DNA of 64,000 nucleotides from Alisma plantago-aquatica (lineage: Eukaryota; Streptophyta; Magnoliopsida; Alismatales; Alismataceae): contig OY856409.1 in assembly GCA_963693085.1 (NCBI GenBank), positions 521,365,803 through 521,429,802 on the forward strand, in the 5' to 3' direction. Position 1 is the stretch's first letter. Every line of letters starts with the position of its first letter. The notes under the pieces are model-generated. The model worked only from the letters and a program-made list of their open reading frames with translations. It ran no database searches and had not been told where the DNA came from. This document shows, piece by piece, positions 10,326 to 22,241 of the stretch. A program made the position numbers and the translations under genes.

Positions 10326-12545
10326 CATGTAGAAAGAGGACACTCATGGGCATACAACCTAATGTATGATTCCATATCATTCTAACCATAAAAAAAAATC
10401 CATGGAAAAATGGGCATCTATGGAAAAGCAAGTCTGGAAGTAGCGCCCAGAGAGAACGAACAATACCTTTTTATCATGTATCTTTCCAATGAAGATGGTT
10501 GCATTAAGTAGATTAGATCAATCAATTCTTCCCCTTATAGTGCTTGAAAATTCATACGCATGTACTCTAAATAAATACCAATTTTCATTATTAGACTATT
10601 TTGTGCGAATGGGTGGATGTGGTGCATAATAGGACATGGTGTATGAAGTAAAAAAGAATGCTTACCAAGTTGAGGACCTTGCCATGAACTATGTGACAAA
10701 TGCAATACAAATCTTGGTCATGATTACACGTTGAGTATCCCTCATCATCATCATCATGAAAATGAGGATTCAATGTAAATCTCTTGACCGGGTTTGTGAA
10801 TGTGACTGGCTTTGGATCCATTTCAGAATGTAGGTAGAAGGTCATATACTTATTCACATAACTTTCACTAATCACACTCTTCATATGCAGACATATGGTC
10901 ATCTCTACCACATTCCTTTACCCAAAACCAATTGCTTTTAAGTAGAATTGTAGTAAGGTCCATTGAATCCTATGTACAATCATTTCCAAACATTCATAAC
11001 AAAAATTGACTTTTTTAGTTTGCATGTTGCATCCTTTTGGTAGTGCTGAAATTTTTTGACGTCAATTGGTGGTAGACTAGATGGAATGCAAAGAGAAATT
11101 TCTTAGTCTTTCATTTCTTGCATACATGCCTACTGAGGGATTCACACTCCAATGTCCCCCATCTTCTTGAATTCATTTTTATACTCAATACTTACTAAAT
11201 ATTTATACTTGTTGGCAGTGGTGTCTTTTGTAGCCTAAACGTGGTCACTTGGGAGGTCAACATAGAGGCCTATCTAGTTTTTGCACTATATTGGATAAGA
11301 TACCTTATAGAATGACTAGAAGATGAGTACTATGCATCTTCAATAGTCAACTCTTTTCACAAGTGTTCTTCCTCCATGAGGATCCACTATACATTTGTGA
11401 CGTCAATGGCTAGTTTCCAATTAGATTTAGAGTTACTTATTGGTATGGATTGACAAATGTGGGAATATACTAATTCTTGTGTCTCCTAACTAGACATTGC
11501 ACCACTTCACATATACGTAATATGAGACTAAAATAGGAAAGGGGCTTTTACATTTCCATTTCCCTTGGAAAGTCTAGCGGTGTAAATGTTCAACATCTTC
11601 TCAAGGGAGAAGAAGAGATGAGATGGAGGAATCAAAAGAGGTGAGATAGAGGAAGGAGATTATTGTCTCAAACTAATTGCTTGAGCTTAGGGTTTGGTGG
11701 CACTAGAATATGTTGAGTCGGAGGTGATATTCGTCATCTACTACTCTTATGTAGAAATAATAGGGATCAATTTCTCATTTGGAAGTGAGAAATTGGACCC
11801 TCTATAGTGGATTAGGTCATCCCATGGCTTCTATCCAATCAACTAGAGTTTCTATCTAGTCATCTTTTGGTTGTCTCTATCTACATATGAATTCCATATT
11901 TAGAACTCACCAGTTATCTATAGAAACTAGCTAGTTAGCTAACACCTCTCAGTAATAATCTTTCTCTAGGTTAATCAGTTAGATAACAATATCATCTACT
12001 TGGCTATTTTTTGCCTCCAAAGTGATTGTAGGAGAGGTTGGTTAACTGGTTGATAGAATACCTAGGCTTACTAGTTGTCTAGTTTCTTGCATGTTAAGCT
12101 TCATCTCTAGGTGAATCAATCAACTTGTAGGGCATGCAAATAGCTAGTGGGTTGCACAAATAGGTTATGCACAAATAGGTTATGTTAGATTCTAGTCGAT
12201 CATCTATCTAGGATTGATACTCAACTAGTATCTGATTTACTTGGGATTGATTATACTTGAGGGATATATGATCATCTATTTGTAACAGAATCATAGACAT
12301 GGCTCTTCTATCATGAAGAATTTCCCATTAGAACTTCAAGTAATAAGTACTCTAATTATGCAATGACCTATATAACATACAAGATGACACTACATGCAAA
12401 TACCTAGAATTAATTATGAAATGAAGATCCTAAGATAAACCTTAAGTTTCCTCCTAACAAAAACCCTAAACATTCAAAATCTTTTCGAATCCCCAGAGCT
12501 CTAGTGGATGGTCTTCCTAAATATCTTCCAACTTAAAGTAATGCT
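10326..12545. other. No gene; possible 3' end and LTR of the Tat/Athila-like relic
   Basis: AT-rich with no recognisable ORF. At 11810-12250 there is a loose array of palindrome-like ACTAGTT/AACTAGT/CTAGTTAGCTAAC motifs, and at 12154-12183 two tandem copies of gcacaaataggttat. Its position downstream, on the minus strand, of the integrase at 12546 would suit 3' untranslated sequence plus LTR, but no LTR boundary could be fixed. Confidence 0.4.
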
Positions 12546-13500
12546 TTAGAGAATAGCCATTGCATTTAAATTTGATGTGTTCCTCCACATGCCTACTGAA
12601 GTGTGAGGATATATGTACTTGATGATGTATTGATCAAACCATTGTGTCCTTGACTTCCTTAGAAAGAGGAAAAGGCACAAATTATGCATCAATACTTGGT
12701 CTTCTTCTCCCATGTCTTTTCTTTGGATGTGGCCATCATGCCACAAGTTTTTCCACTATGTATAGATGAGAGCATTCTTATAAGCAAAGAGACAGAGCTC
12801 TTAAATCTCATGTACATTAGCTTTATTTAGATCTAGAATCAAATGTTTTTACCTAACATTCTTTATGATACAATCTTACATGAATACCTCATGACTTCCT
12901 ATAGATCATTACAAATGATATTTTGCCAAAATACGATTTCTATTTTGTCTATACTCCTATGGATCACCATTTTTCTTGTCCTAGTCCTTAAAAATTATTC
13001 TAATAGTCTTTTAATGGCCTTGATGTTTCTATCATGTACTTTCACCTATTTACTCATCTATGGAAGGTAAGGCATTATGACTCAATGTAATGCCCCATAC
13101 ATGTTAAGGAATGTCTAAAAACCTTATCTTGAAAGAGAGAACCCAATTAGGTATAAAAGTGTGGGGCATTTCAAAATGAGGAAAAATAATGTCATTAAAG
13201 ATCTTGATTCCCAGCTTTGAATTGGATGAGATCACATAATTTACCTTCACCCACTTTGATACATAATCCATAGCAACTATAATATGATAGAAACCATAAT
13301 ATTATGGGAATGCACCCATGTAGTCCACTCCCCATACTATAAATATCTCTACCTCATACCAGAGTTGTAGATAATATTATCTCTCTTCAACATATTGTTA
13401 GCTCTATGGCGTGTGACTTTGTCAAGTTGTATGGGTCTCTAGATGTGGTTGGGTGATATTTAATCTGCAGTGGAGAGCCTTATTTGTCATCTTATCAGGC
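12546..13500 (-). pseudogene. Integrase relic, Tat/Athila-like gypsy element
   Basis: Read on the minus strand. Near 13380-13270 it gives YEVEIFIVWGVDYMGAFP and IIVAMDYVSKWVKVN, recognisably the integrase core with the first catalytic Asp in the form shared by the plant Tat/Athila clades. The carboxy-terminal segment at 12746-12546 reads WHDGHIQRKDMGEEDQVLM and later RTQWFDQYIIKYIYPH, matching the WHD..I....GDQVL....L..W.GP..I pattern of that family. The intervening core, with the second Asp and the Glu, could not be followed because of indels. It normally inserts element cDNA into chromosomes; this copy is dead. Confidence 0.75.
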
Positions 13501-13799
13501 TCATGTGGACATATGTGGGGCCAAAATGGCATTGATCTAAGCTAGGTTGGATCTTCTCCTCAAGAACACATCATTGATATAGAAGGTTTTGAGCATGACT
13601 TGAAAAAATATGGCCCATCCCAATTTAAAGGTTGCATGTTGGATACAATTTTCTTCTTATCATATCCTACGTTATTGGGGTGCATTGTTTTGACTACATG
13701 ATAATTAACAATTTTCACATAATATGACGGTTACCTACCCCAAGGTGTCTTGGTGACCTTCATTAGATGGACATCTAGAAGTGTGTCATTTACAAGGAT

Positions 13800-14210
13800 A
13801 ATGTATTGGTCCCCATACTGCAATTCTCTTTCATGCTCTCTTCCATTCTTATCCTAGATTTCTAGATATGTTTATTTCAAGAGTAGAATCGACTAGATGT
13901 ACCCTGAAATTACCTTATTCAATAGTAAATATTTGATGGGTTCATTGTTAATGTAGACAACAACTTATGAATCTATCAAGTAAGATTTGAACATGTCATG
14001 TCAAATGCATAAATGATAGTGAACAGATCCTTATCCATTGTTGCATAATTTCTTTCGACCTCATCAAGTGTATGACTAGAATAATGGATGATCTAATATT
14101 CCTTCTCCATATGCTAGCGCATAACACCCCCACATTGTAATCATTGATTTCATATGTGATATTGAATAGAGGATAAGAATATTTAGAATATATCATCGAA
14201 GTTGACATTG
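13800..14210 (-). pseudogene. RNase H relic, Tat/Athila-like element
   Basis: On the minus strand the sequence gives DYNVGV, then LDEVERNYATMDKDLF followed by TIIYAFDM, then VVVYINNEPIKYLL. This corresponds to the gypsy RNase H order D-Y-A-V-G, T-L-D-E-A..N-Y-A-T-T-E-K-E-L, and V-Y-T-D-H..L-K-Y-L. The H of the V-Y-T-D-H motif has decayed. It lies in order between the RT and integrase relics. Several stops and frameshifts are present. Confidence 0.75.
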
Positions 14211-15110
14211 CTACCTTTTTTAAGAGATTGTATCTCTGAATGCATAGTCATTTAATATAAACCTAGTGTCCTTTAAAAACTTATTTATGAGTAGTTTTCT
14301 ATATTTTGTAAGTATGTAATAATCGGGGATAAAATCCAATGTAACCCAATAATGATCAAAATTTCTCATGAAAGAAGGGGGAGATAACTTTGTAATAAAC
14401 TCAATCTTTGATTTTTCAATTTCTATCACCCTATAGCTAACTAGATGAGCCATAAGAACATCCTCCTACAAGTTGAAGTAGAATTTCTCCCAGTTAAGCA
14501 CCTAATGTGCTTCTTCACATTGAGATTGCACTAAATTAAGCATTCAATGTTAGAATGTGGTGAAGACACTACAAAGCCCGAACAACATTTACATAATGTA
14601 TACATCCCAAAGGGACAAGTGATGGTGGCATTATCCTATGAAATGAATTTAATAGGTACCTGATAAAATAAAAAATAGTTGTCTAGGTAGAAAAATAGTT
14701 CTCAATGATGTAGATGCTCTAGAACCTAATATATAAATGGAAATAGGAAGACATATACTTCTGGTATCCTTGTTCAACTTCATGTAATAGTTAGACACAC
14801 CACCTTGTAATTGTATATATGGGAGTTAGTTCATTTTTTCATTCAATATCAGTCCAGTGCCCCTTTATTTGGCTAAACATACACTAGGTTCACCCAAGGT
14901 AAGTTGGATCTATGATAAATGAACCCTTATACCAATAGGTTGATGACTTCTTTGTATCCAACCTCTTTTATATTAGGATTGAACATGTCGTGATGTTTTA
15001 CTAAGGCTTTTAGTCATCCACCTTGTTGATCATATGCTTGCAAAGAGTCTGCATGTGAAACTTACCAAAACCTGACCTTCTAGACATGGAAACTCTAATT
15101 GTAAGGGTTG
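14211..15110 (-). pseudogene. Reverse transcriptase relic, Tat/Athila-like element
   Basis: Minus-strand translation contains YKEVINLL and an LPWVN..YV.PNKG stretch near 14990-14870 (the E-V-x-K-L-L and W-V-S-P-V-x-V-V-P-K-K-G region). It continues with FPFI..VLEHL and FYLDNYFLFYQVPI near 14740-14650, DNATITCPFGMY near 14620, and then VLNWEKFYF with the thumb region at 14453-14220. The catalytic M-D-D segment cannot be found and appears deleted. Order and spacing fit gypsy RT followed by RNase H and integrase to the left. Confidence 0.75.
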
Positions 15111-17029
15111 GATACCTTTGGGTTTAGTTTAGAGATAAACCCTAAATAAGGAGAGATTATACCCGGACTTTAATATATGACGAGTTTGGATGGCCCCACA
15201 ATATTAAAAATATCATTATGAGATTGATAGGCCCCTTATCACCCCTTACCCTAATAGAATGGGGATAGCTAATAGTTAATGTGAAGACATATAATCTTGA
15301 CAAATAATAAATAGTTAGACTTTTACATAATAAGCCGTAACTCTTATAATGTAAATCAGTAGTACTCATAATTTTGTAAAGCGTGTAATATGACTTGGTA
15401 TTCCTTATAATAATAAGTTGCATGTTGGAAGGTTATAAGTTTTATTATTATATAGATATTTTTTTTATCCTAACAAGAGAATAATGTTTAAAATGAGATG
15501 GAACGTTTTTGTACCATAATATTGATGGGAAACTTCCTAATAGCCATGAAAGAGATATAAAGAATAATGAAGAGACGGATTGTTTGAATTGAAAAGATAA
15601 TATCATAAATATCTTCAAAAGGAACTTCAAAGTGAATAATGGGTATTGTTGCATAGACAGACAAAGAAATTTAGTCATATGAAGATAATCCTAAATGAAA
15701 TCTAATATCAATATATTCTCCTTATAAATATTCTTTTATTAAATATATATGGAAATAACACCCTTTAACCTTGATAGACTAGATAATTAACTTAACCAAA
15801 ACTAGTTTCAAAAGAATTAAGTAAAGGCATATTCAAGATCCTCATGTTTCAATTAGCTTCTCATCAAGTTTCACATTACGTTAATAATCTTAGATGACTT
15901 AGTTTATGGAGGAAAGAAAATATACATTAAATTGAACATACTAAATAAAGTAATGTATGACTTTGAAAGTGGAAACAAATGGAAAATTCATACTCTACAT
16001 GTCAAAATTAGTCTGGGTTCCAAATTTGGTATCAATTAAACATTGTTTAAGCTCTTGAATGAAATTGGAAAGAAAATTAGTAGCCATTTAAACTAAATGT
16101 GCTTAATATCTTTATTTGGTTAAAGTCATAGTGTATTCTTGTATTTTTGTCTTGTGTAGTTTCCTGTAGCATTAAAATCAAGACTTGAGTCTTACATGTC
16201 ATCTTCCACATATGGAAGGTGTCTGGTTTTAAAAAAAATAGTCAGTCTTATGTCCAAATCATCATATATCTCCCTTGCTATTTTATCTTGAATCCTTTCC
16301 CATGAGTTTCCCAATTCGTTCGCACTTTGTTCAAACCCTAATTTGATGGTTCTTCTACGCCTATAAATCTCCTACAAACCACACATTCTTTATCATCTAT
16401 GTTTTTCTGCCCTTCTACCATAGCCACCTCATCAAATCACCATCATTGCCTTAACTCTTCTAGAATGATCCTTGAACCCCCAGAATCACAACTATGATAA
16501 AAAAATGCCTCTTTGAATCTTGGTATTGGCTTCCAAAATCAACCTTATCCCAAAGATATCTTAGATCTAAGGTGTTATCTCTGACCATTGCAATCTGGTT
16601 CATGGTTTTGGGTAGTTTCATATTGACATGTGAAGTTTATCTCTTCAAAAAATTGACCTTGGAGGTAGTGATCTATTGTTCCACTTTTATACCTTCCTAT
16701 TACTATTGGAAGCCCTTTTTGCAATTCCTTTTACTCCAACCTCTATCAACACTAGGTTTTTTCCTCTACCTTCTCTTATACACACTGGAACCAACTGAAG
16801 GCTTATTACAAGATTTTGACACCTTGTGGTCGGGTTCTTAGTTTTGCCTCCTTAGTACCAATGGCAATGGGTATTCTGACCACAAACGGTCACTATAGGG
16901 TCTCTTCTCGAGCCCTTCTTGCTTGGTAAGAGATGGTAAATTAGTGGGGGGGTTCTCATTATCCAAACAATTTTGGTTGAATTGAGATATTTGAAGCTCC
17001 AAGCTTGACTCATTTTTTATTCATTGCCT
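15111..17029. other. No gene recognised; LINE target region
   Basis: If the relic to the left were complete, its protease and gag would lie here on the minus strand, but no motif supports them. A plus-strand TATA-like TATAAATC at 16362 precedes a 115-codon ORF (16494-16841) without recognisable domains, which is not called. The stretch ends at the 5' copy of the LINE target-site duplication. Confidence 0.4.
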
Positions 17030-17044
17030 AATATTCATGCTTTC
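17030..17044 (+). repeat. 5' target-site duplication of the LINE
   Basis: aatattcatgctttc, identical to 19819-19833 on the other side of the LINE. The first two A's could also come from the poly(A) tail, so the certain duplication is 13-15 bp, the normal size for L1-type target-primed insertion. Confidence 0.85.
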
Positions 17045-19818
17045 AAAATTTTTATCTTGCCCGTGATGACTTGGATGTTGAGGAGTCTTTGCTAAGGCAA
17101 AAGTCGAGAATTCAGTGGCTTAAAGAGGGTGATATGAGTTCAAACTTCTTCTGCTCTACCCTTAAAGTTATAATACATATTAATCATATTAAATCATTGG
17201 AGATTGATGGCAACTTATGTTTGAATTTGGATGACATCAAAAGCCATATTCATAATTTTTATCAGAAGTTATTCAACAGTGGTCACATTGCTGATATTTC
17301 TAGATTGCGCTCTCTCACTTTTTCTAAGTTGGATGATGTTCAGAAGATGGCGCTTGATAGACTGATTAGTGATTCGGAAATTGAGGGGGTGGTGCATAAG
17401 CTTAATTTGGACAAATGCCCAAGCCCAGACGGTTTTAATGCGATGTTTTTTAACCATTGTTGGAGCACGATTAACTCAGATGTGAAAGATGGTGCTAGTC
17501 ACTTCTTTAAGATTGGGAGACTTTTGAGGGAAGCTAATAAGACTTTCATCTCTCTAATTCCTAAATCTAGGGATACTCACCTTCTTAAGAATTGGAGGTC
17601 TATCTCTTTATGTAATGTGCTTCTTAAAGTCATTACTAAGATTTTGTGTAATAGGCTACAATTGATTCTGCCCTCAGTCATTAGTGATAATCAGTGTGCT
17701 TTTGTTCAGAGTAGAAGTATTCGTGATGCTATTCTACTGTCTAATGGCCTCATCCATGATTTCAATAAGAAGGGAGGCAAGAAGAAGATGTGTATTAAGA
17801 TGGATATTTCTAAAGCTTATGACTCCGTCTCTTGGCAAGCTCTGTTCTGTATTCTGAAGACTATGGAGTTTCCACACTACTAGCTTGTGTGGATGAAGGA
17901 GATCTTTGGGACTATATCCTATGAGGTCCTAGTGAACGGCGAGCCCATGAAAGCTTTTTCTCCTAGTAATGGAGTGAGGCAAGGGGACCCTCTAGCCCCA
18001 TATCTTTTTGTTATGGTTATGGAAACTTTTTCTCAACTTATGAATGCAGCTGTTAGGAATGGGGAAATCAGACCTCTCTGCACTTCTAATCATCTAAATA
18101 TTTCTCACTTAATTTTTTTTGATGACCTTATGATGTTCATGGAGGCCAATGTTGATAATGTTATTGCTTTGAAGAAGATTCTGAATGAATTCCATTTGAT
18201 GACTGGGTTGAAGATTAACTTTGAGAAAAGCTCCATTCTTTTTAGTGCTGAGGCAGATAGAGATAAAATATGTAGTGTATTGGGGTTTAAAGAAGGTAAT
18301 CTTGATCAAAGTTATCTTGGTAATCCCCTCTTCATTGGTAAGCTGTCTAGGAAACACTGCAGTCCTTTACTGGACAGAATCAAGTCTAAGCTGGATGGTT
18401 GGAAGTCAAAGCAACTCTCAATGGTAGGGAGAGTTGAACTTGCTAAATCTACTATTTCCTCGATCCACATGTTCTGGACCAACTATTTCCCTCTTCCATG
18501 TTCAATCATTGATGATATTGAACGTTTGAGTAGGGATTTTATCTGGGGAAATTTTGAAAGCCATTCTAATGTCCATCTTATTAATTGGAATCATGTGATG
18601 AAACCCAAAGAAGAAGGGGGCTTGGGTTTTCGATCTATTAGGGATATCAATAAAGCTTCTTTGATTCTCCATGCTTGGAATATAGCCAGCAAAGCTGACT
18701 CTTTATGGGTCAAGTGGATTCATGAGAGGTACTTCAACAAGACTTCCTTTTGGTTAGCTTGTGTTAATAGCGCCTTTTCTTGGCATCTTAATAGAATCAT
18801 ACAGGAGAGATATTCTCTCAAGGATTTTGTTAGTTTTTCTATTGGCAATGGTGAGGATTTCTTGTTGTGGGGTGATCCCTGGCTACCTGGTAATCGGTTT
18901 CTTGAAGATGCCTTGGGGAGACAAAGTCTTATTAAGCTAGGTTTTCCTTTGGACAGTAAGGTGAATTGCTTGATTTTTGGGAATGAATGGAGGATTAAGG
19001 AGTCGAGACTTCATAAATACCTTAATGACTTGCTGATCGAGACTCCTAAACCAATTAAGGCTCAGTCTGATAAGCTTCTATTCAACAATCTGAATAACAT
19101 TAAACTGAAAGATATCTGGAATGTTATTCGTGTGAAAGGTATGGTGCTTCCTTTCTTTGATTGGGTTTGGAAGTTTAAAGTTCCAGCTAGATACCAAATT
19201 CATGGTTGGAAAGTTTGTCATAGAAGACTTATTACCACAGATTATGTTATAAGATTGGGCATTAGTACTACTTCTATGTGTTTTCTCTACAAGCTCGGTG
19301 AGGAAGGTGTGGACCACTGTATGTTTCAGTGTGATTCCTCTGCTAAGGTTTGGAATTTGGTTGCTTCTAAGAATTTTATTTTGAGTTGTCCTAAATCAGT
19401 GGAAGATCTCGTGAATTGCAGTAGTAGGAAAAGCCATCTTGCTGCTTTGTGCATCTTGCATAGATTGTGGAATGAGAGAAATGCTAGAGTTCATCTTAAT
19501 GTGGAGATCTCTTGGTCTAGAGAATGGGAGATGATTAAGAATGACTTACAGTTGTTTGATATGTCTTGATCATCCGCTTTGGTTCTGGTGTGTTGTCCTG
19601 TTTCTTTGTTTCTGGGTGGAGGTCTTTGCGGAGAGCCGTCTTCCCAGTTCATGATTGAGGAAAGGATGGGAGGGTTTCTTTGTGGGATGTCTTGTTCCTT
19701 GGTTCTTTCCTTTATGTATGAAGTTTCTAGTCTTCTGCTATATAGATTCTTGTATAGGATCTGCTTGTAATTTCAAAACACAAAAATAGTAATGCAATGA
19801 GCTCGGATTACTAAAAAA
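17045..19818 (+). mobile_element. 5'-truncated L1-type LINE insertion
   Basis: A 2.77-kb non-LTR element bounded by a 15-bp direct repeat and ending in an A-rich tail (ctaaaaaaaa) at 19811-19820. It starts inside the linker between endonuclease and RT (..ARDDLDVEESLLRQKSRIQW), so ORF1 and the endonuclease are missing, the usual result of incomplete target-primed reverse transcription. Its 3' UTR is 19570-19818. Confidence 0.9.
17047..19569 (+). pseudogene. LINE ORF2 fragment: reverse transcriptase with zf-RVT end
   Basis: Partial ORF2 of a plant L1-type LINE, one frame of about 840 codons interrupted only by TAG at 17881-17883. Order: linker ending RIQWLKEGD, RT fingers (KCPSPDGFNAMFF, then FISLIPKSRD and LLKNWRSISLCN), palm (MDISKAYDSVSW), GVRQGDPLAPYLF near 17970-18010, and the catalytic box ISHLIFFDDL with its two Asp codons at 18121-18126. 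The usual F/Y-A-D-D reads F-F-D-D. The carboxy end has the zinc-binding RT-associated region (FFDWVWKFKVPARYQIHGW, DHCMFQC). The protein would copy LINE RNA onto nicked target DNA. The missing endonuclease and the stop make it inactive. Confidence 0.92.
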
Positions 19819-19833
19819 AATATTCATGCTTTC
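19819..19833 (+). repeat. 3' target-site duplication of the LINE
   Basis: Second copy of aatattcatgctttc, directly after the A-rich tail. It restores the pre-insertion sequence ..gcctaatattcatgctttctgcttc. Confidence 0.85.
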
Positions 19834-22241
19834 TGCTTCACTTTTTCATCTCTCTCGGCTATATTTGTTTGCTTTCCAGCCCAAGGGTGTGTTAGTTTTC
19901 TTGCCCTACTGTATTGATTTCCTTTACGCCATAGACATTGTGAGCCAAGATCTGGGTGGCCAATTCCTATTTGTCCACCACAGTAAGGTGCGACAAGATT
20001 TCATATTTATATATAAAAGTGGACTTTTCCAAGTTTCTCACTGGCTAGAACTTCTAAAAATCAAAACTTAGACAAATGCAAATAAGTAGTTAATGGAATC
20101 AAGAAAATATTATGTACATGTTGCATCAATTTTGCATTATTGCAATATATAAAAGATGTGATTTTTTAGGATTTTTCTAATTGGTTTTGGATTTCTAAAA
20201 TTCATACCTAATAAACTATAAGTTAGTTATATAAAGTAAAATATATTTTATGGAATTAGGAAAACATTATCTACACAATAGTGAATGTTTAATAACCTAA
20301 AAAGGGAAAGATAATTTTTAGGGTTTATGAAATTAATGATAAATTAACCCAAAATTTATATATATATGCTCAGTAGGTCATTTGAAGCTCTGATGAAGAT
20401 ATAGGGTCGTCTTTGGACATATATAGACTTGGTATAAGGTATGTTGCACTCCTTGATCATATTGAGAAATTGGTCTAATTTCTGTCTCTCATGGTATTTC
20501 ATCCATTCTCCATGAATCATACTGACAAATTAATCTCTTGATTCTTTTGAACCTTTATGATTCATTAGTATATTGAAATTCTACTTTCAGATTTGGTTGG
20601 CCTATTTGGATCTAGATTATAGATTTTGTGATATTCTTAATTTGAAGAACATTCTTGTTGTACTCCATATTTACATCTTGATCATCATATTCCATTTGCA
20701 ACCAAATTTGAGAGTTTGAACTAAACGAAACCTTATTTTCATGTGGTGGCCTCTTTTTGTCTTAGGATACATATTCATTTTGGATATGGTTGAATAATTG
20801 TTTATGGGTCCTCTGACCCCACTAGATTTTAGTTGGATGTTCTAATTCCTTATTTGAGAATGACTATCATTTATCCTGCATGTCCTATTTCCATGTGTGA
20901 ATCCAGTCATAACTAGAGGTGGTGACACCATATTTATTTCTAGGCACTAAGGTTTTAGCCATGCTGTCAATACACTAAGGTTCTACTCCTCCTACAATTT
21001 ATTATTGGGAACTGAGGTTTTAGCCCTCCTACTAGGAACTATGGTTTTAGTCCTCCTGTCATTGGACTAAGTTTTAGACCTCCTACAAACTATATATTTC
21101 TTTAGCACTTAGGTTTTACCCTCCTACCCCTTGGTATGAAATATATGGGTTCCTACCCTACTTTCTAGTATATGCTAGTCTACTTATTACTCACTATGCT
21201 ACTATTTATGTTTTGTGATATTATGATATGATATAGTTTATAAGGCATGAAATCATGTTATCCCTTATCTTCTTCCAAATAATCACATTTTGGTAATATT
21301 TATCCTTTAGATCACCCTCTTGGGATGCCATGATATCTTTGTATTTATTTGGGAATCCTTGATAAGTGTATTATTGTCCTTTTCCCTAATATTACTCAAT
21401 TGTAGTTTATACGCACATACAGACATTTTCATGCTGACAACTTCTACTTTGTCTTATTTTGTGCGGTATTTTTTCAACCCCTTAGGTAAAGCACATAGAA
21501 TACTTGACATGATGACCTAGATTTGTCTTAGTGGATCTGAAATTTAGGAGATACATTTAAAGTAGCTCAGACTTCCCTCTACTTAGATCTCAAACTTGTT
21601 ACCTTAATGTAAACCCCAATTTGGAGATTTTCTTAATGTAAACTTGTAGATTGAAATTAGTCGTGGTACTTGCATTTGACTTATACACTTTGATTTTTAT
21701 GGTATCCATTTATGTAAGAAGTAAAGGTTATTTATCCATTGCAAAATTTGGTGTATGTTTTCTTTGGATGGTGACAATTATTTGATCTAGTAGGGGAGTG
21801 ATCCCCCTATGGGTCTCACTCCTTACAGTATGACACACATCAAATATATGAATATATATCATAGATCCTTCTGCCTCTTTATTATCCCATTAAGTAGCAA
21901 GTCATCATGTCCATCTCTAAGATCAAAGTTAATAATAATTGAATACAGTCATTGCTAAACAAGAACTATATACTTCGACCCAGCTAGAAGTAGTTTATTC
22001 TCAAGTTCTTTGGGTGCTTTGGTTTCATCCTCCATCATAAAATTAGATTTTCATTTTTAAAACTCTTCTATAGTTCTCTTCTATAATAATCAAGGTGGAA
22101 GGGGATATGATCGACATATGCATCATCAAGGTCAAAGATATATGAATCTATAAGTTCAATCTTCTTTGTAGTGAGTATGTTGTTGCCACTATGTGGTTTT
22201 ATATGGGTAGTCTCATAATACACCTACTCCTGAATGGAAGG
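19834..22241. other. No gene; probable decayed LTR at about 20330-21830
   Basis: The first 240 bp continue the LINE target and hold an 81-codon ORF without known domains. From about 20330 the sequence resembles the 3' parts of the gypsy LTRs elsewhere in the window. It has a degenerate tandem repeat at 20946-21130, then an aaccccttaggtaaagcac block comparable to 'ccaactttttaggtagatgc' in element A, and a possible LTR end ..ctcactccttaca at about 21830. No PBS follows. 21831-22241 is featureless. Confidence 0.35.
20946..21130 (+). repeat. Degenerate tandem repeat, 'aaggttttagccctcctac' units
   Basis: Five to six imperfect copies of a unit built on (c)actaaggttttag-cctcctac, with spacers of variable length. 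Position and style match the 'gggccatgactc' repeats at 290-440 and 44450-44600 in the element A LTRs, which supports reading the area as an LTR. Confidence 0.6.

Noticed and set aside
16494..16841. 115-codon ORF after a TATA-like box, possible host gene
   Set aside because: Hydrophobic, low-complexity translation with no recognisable domain; the AT-rich region and single short frame fit chance.
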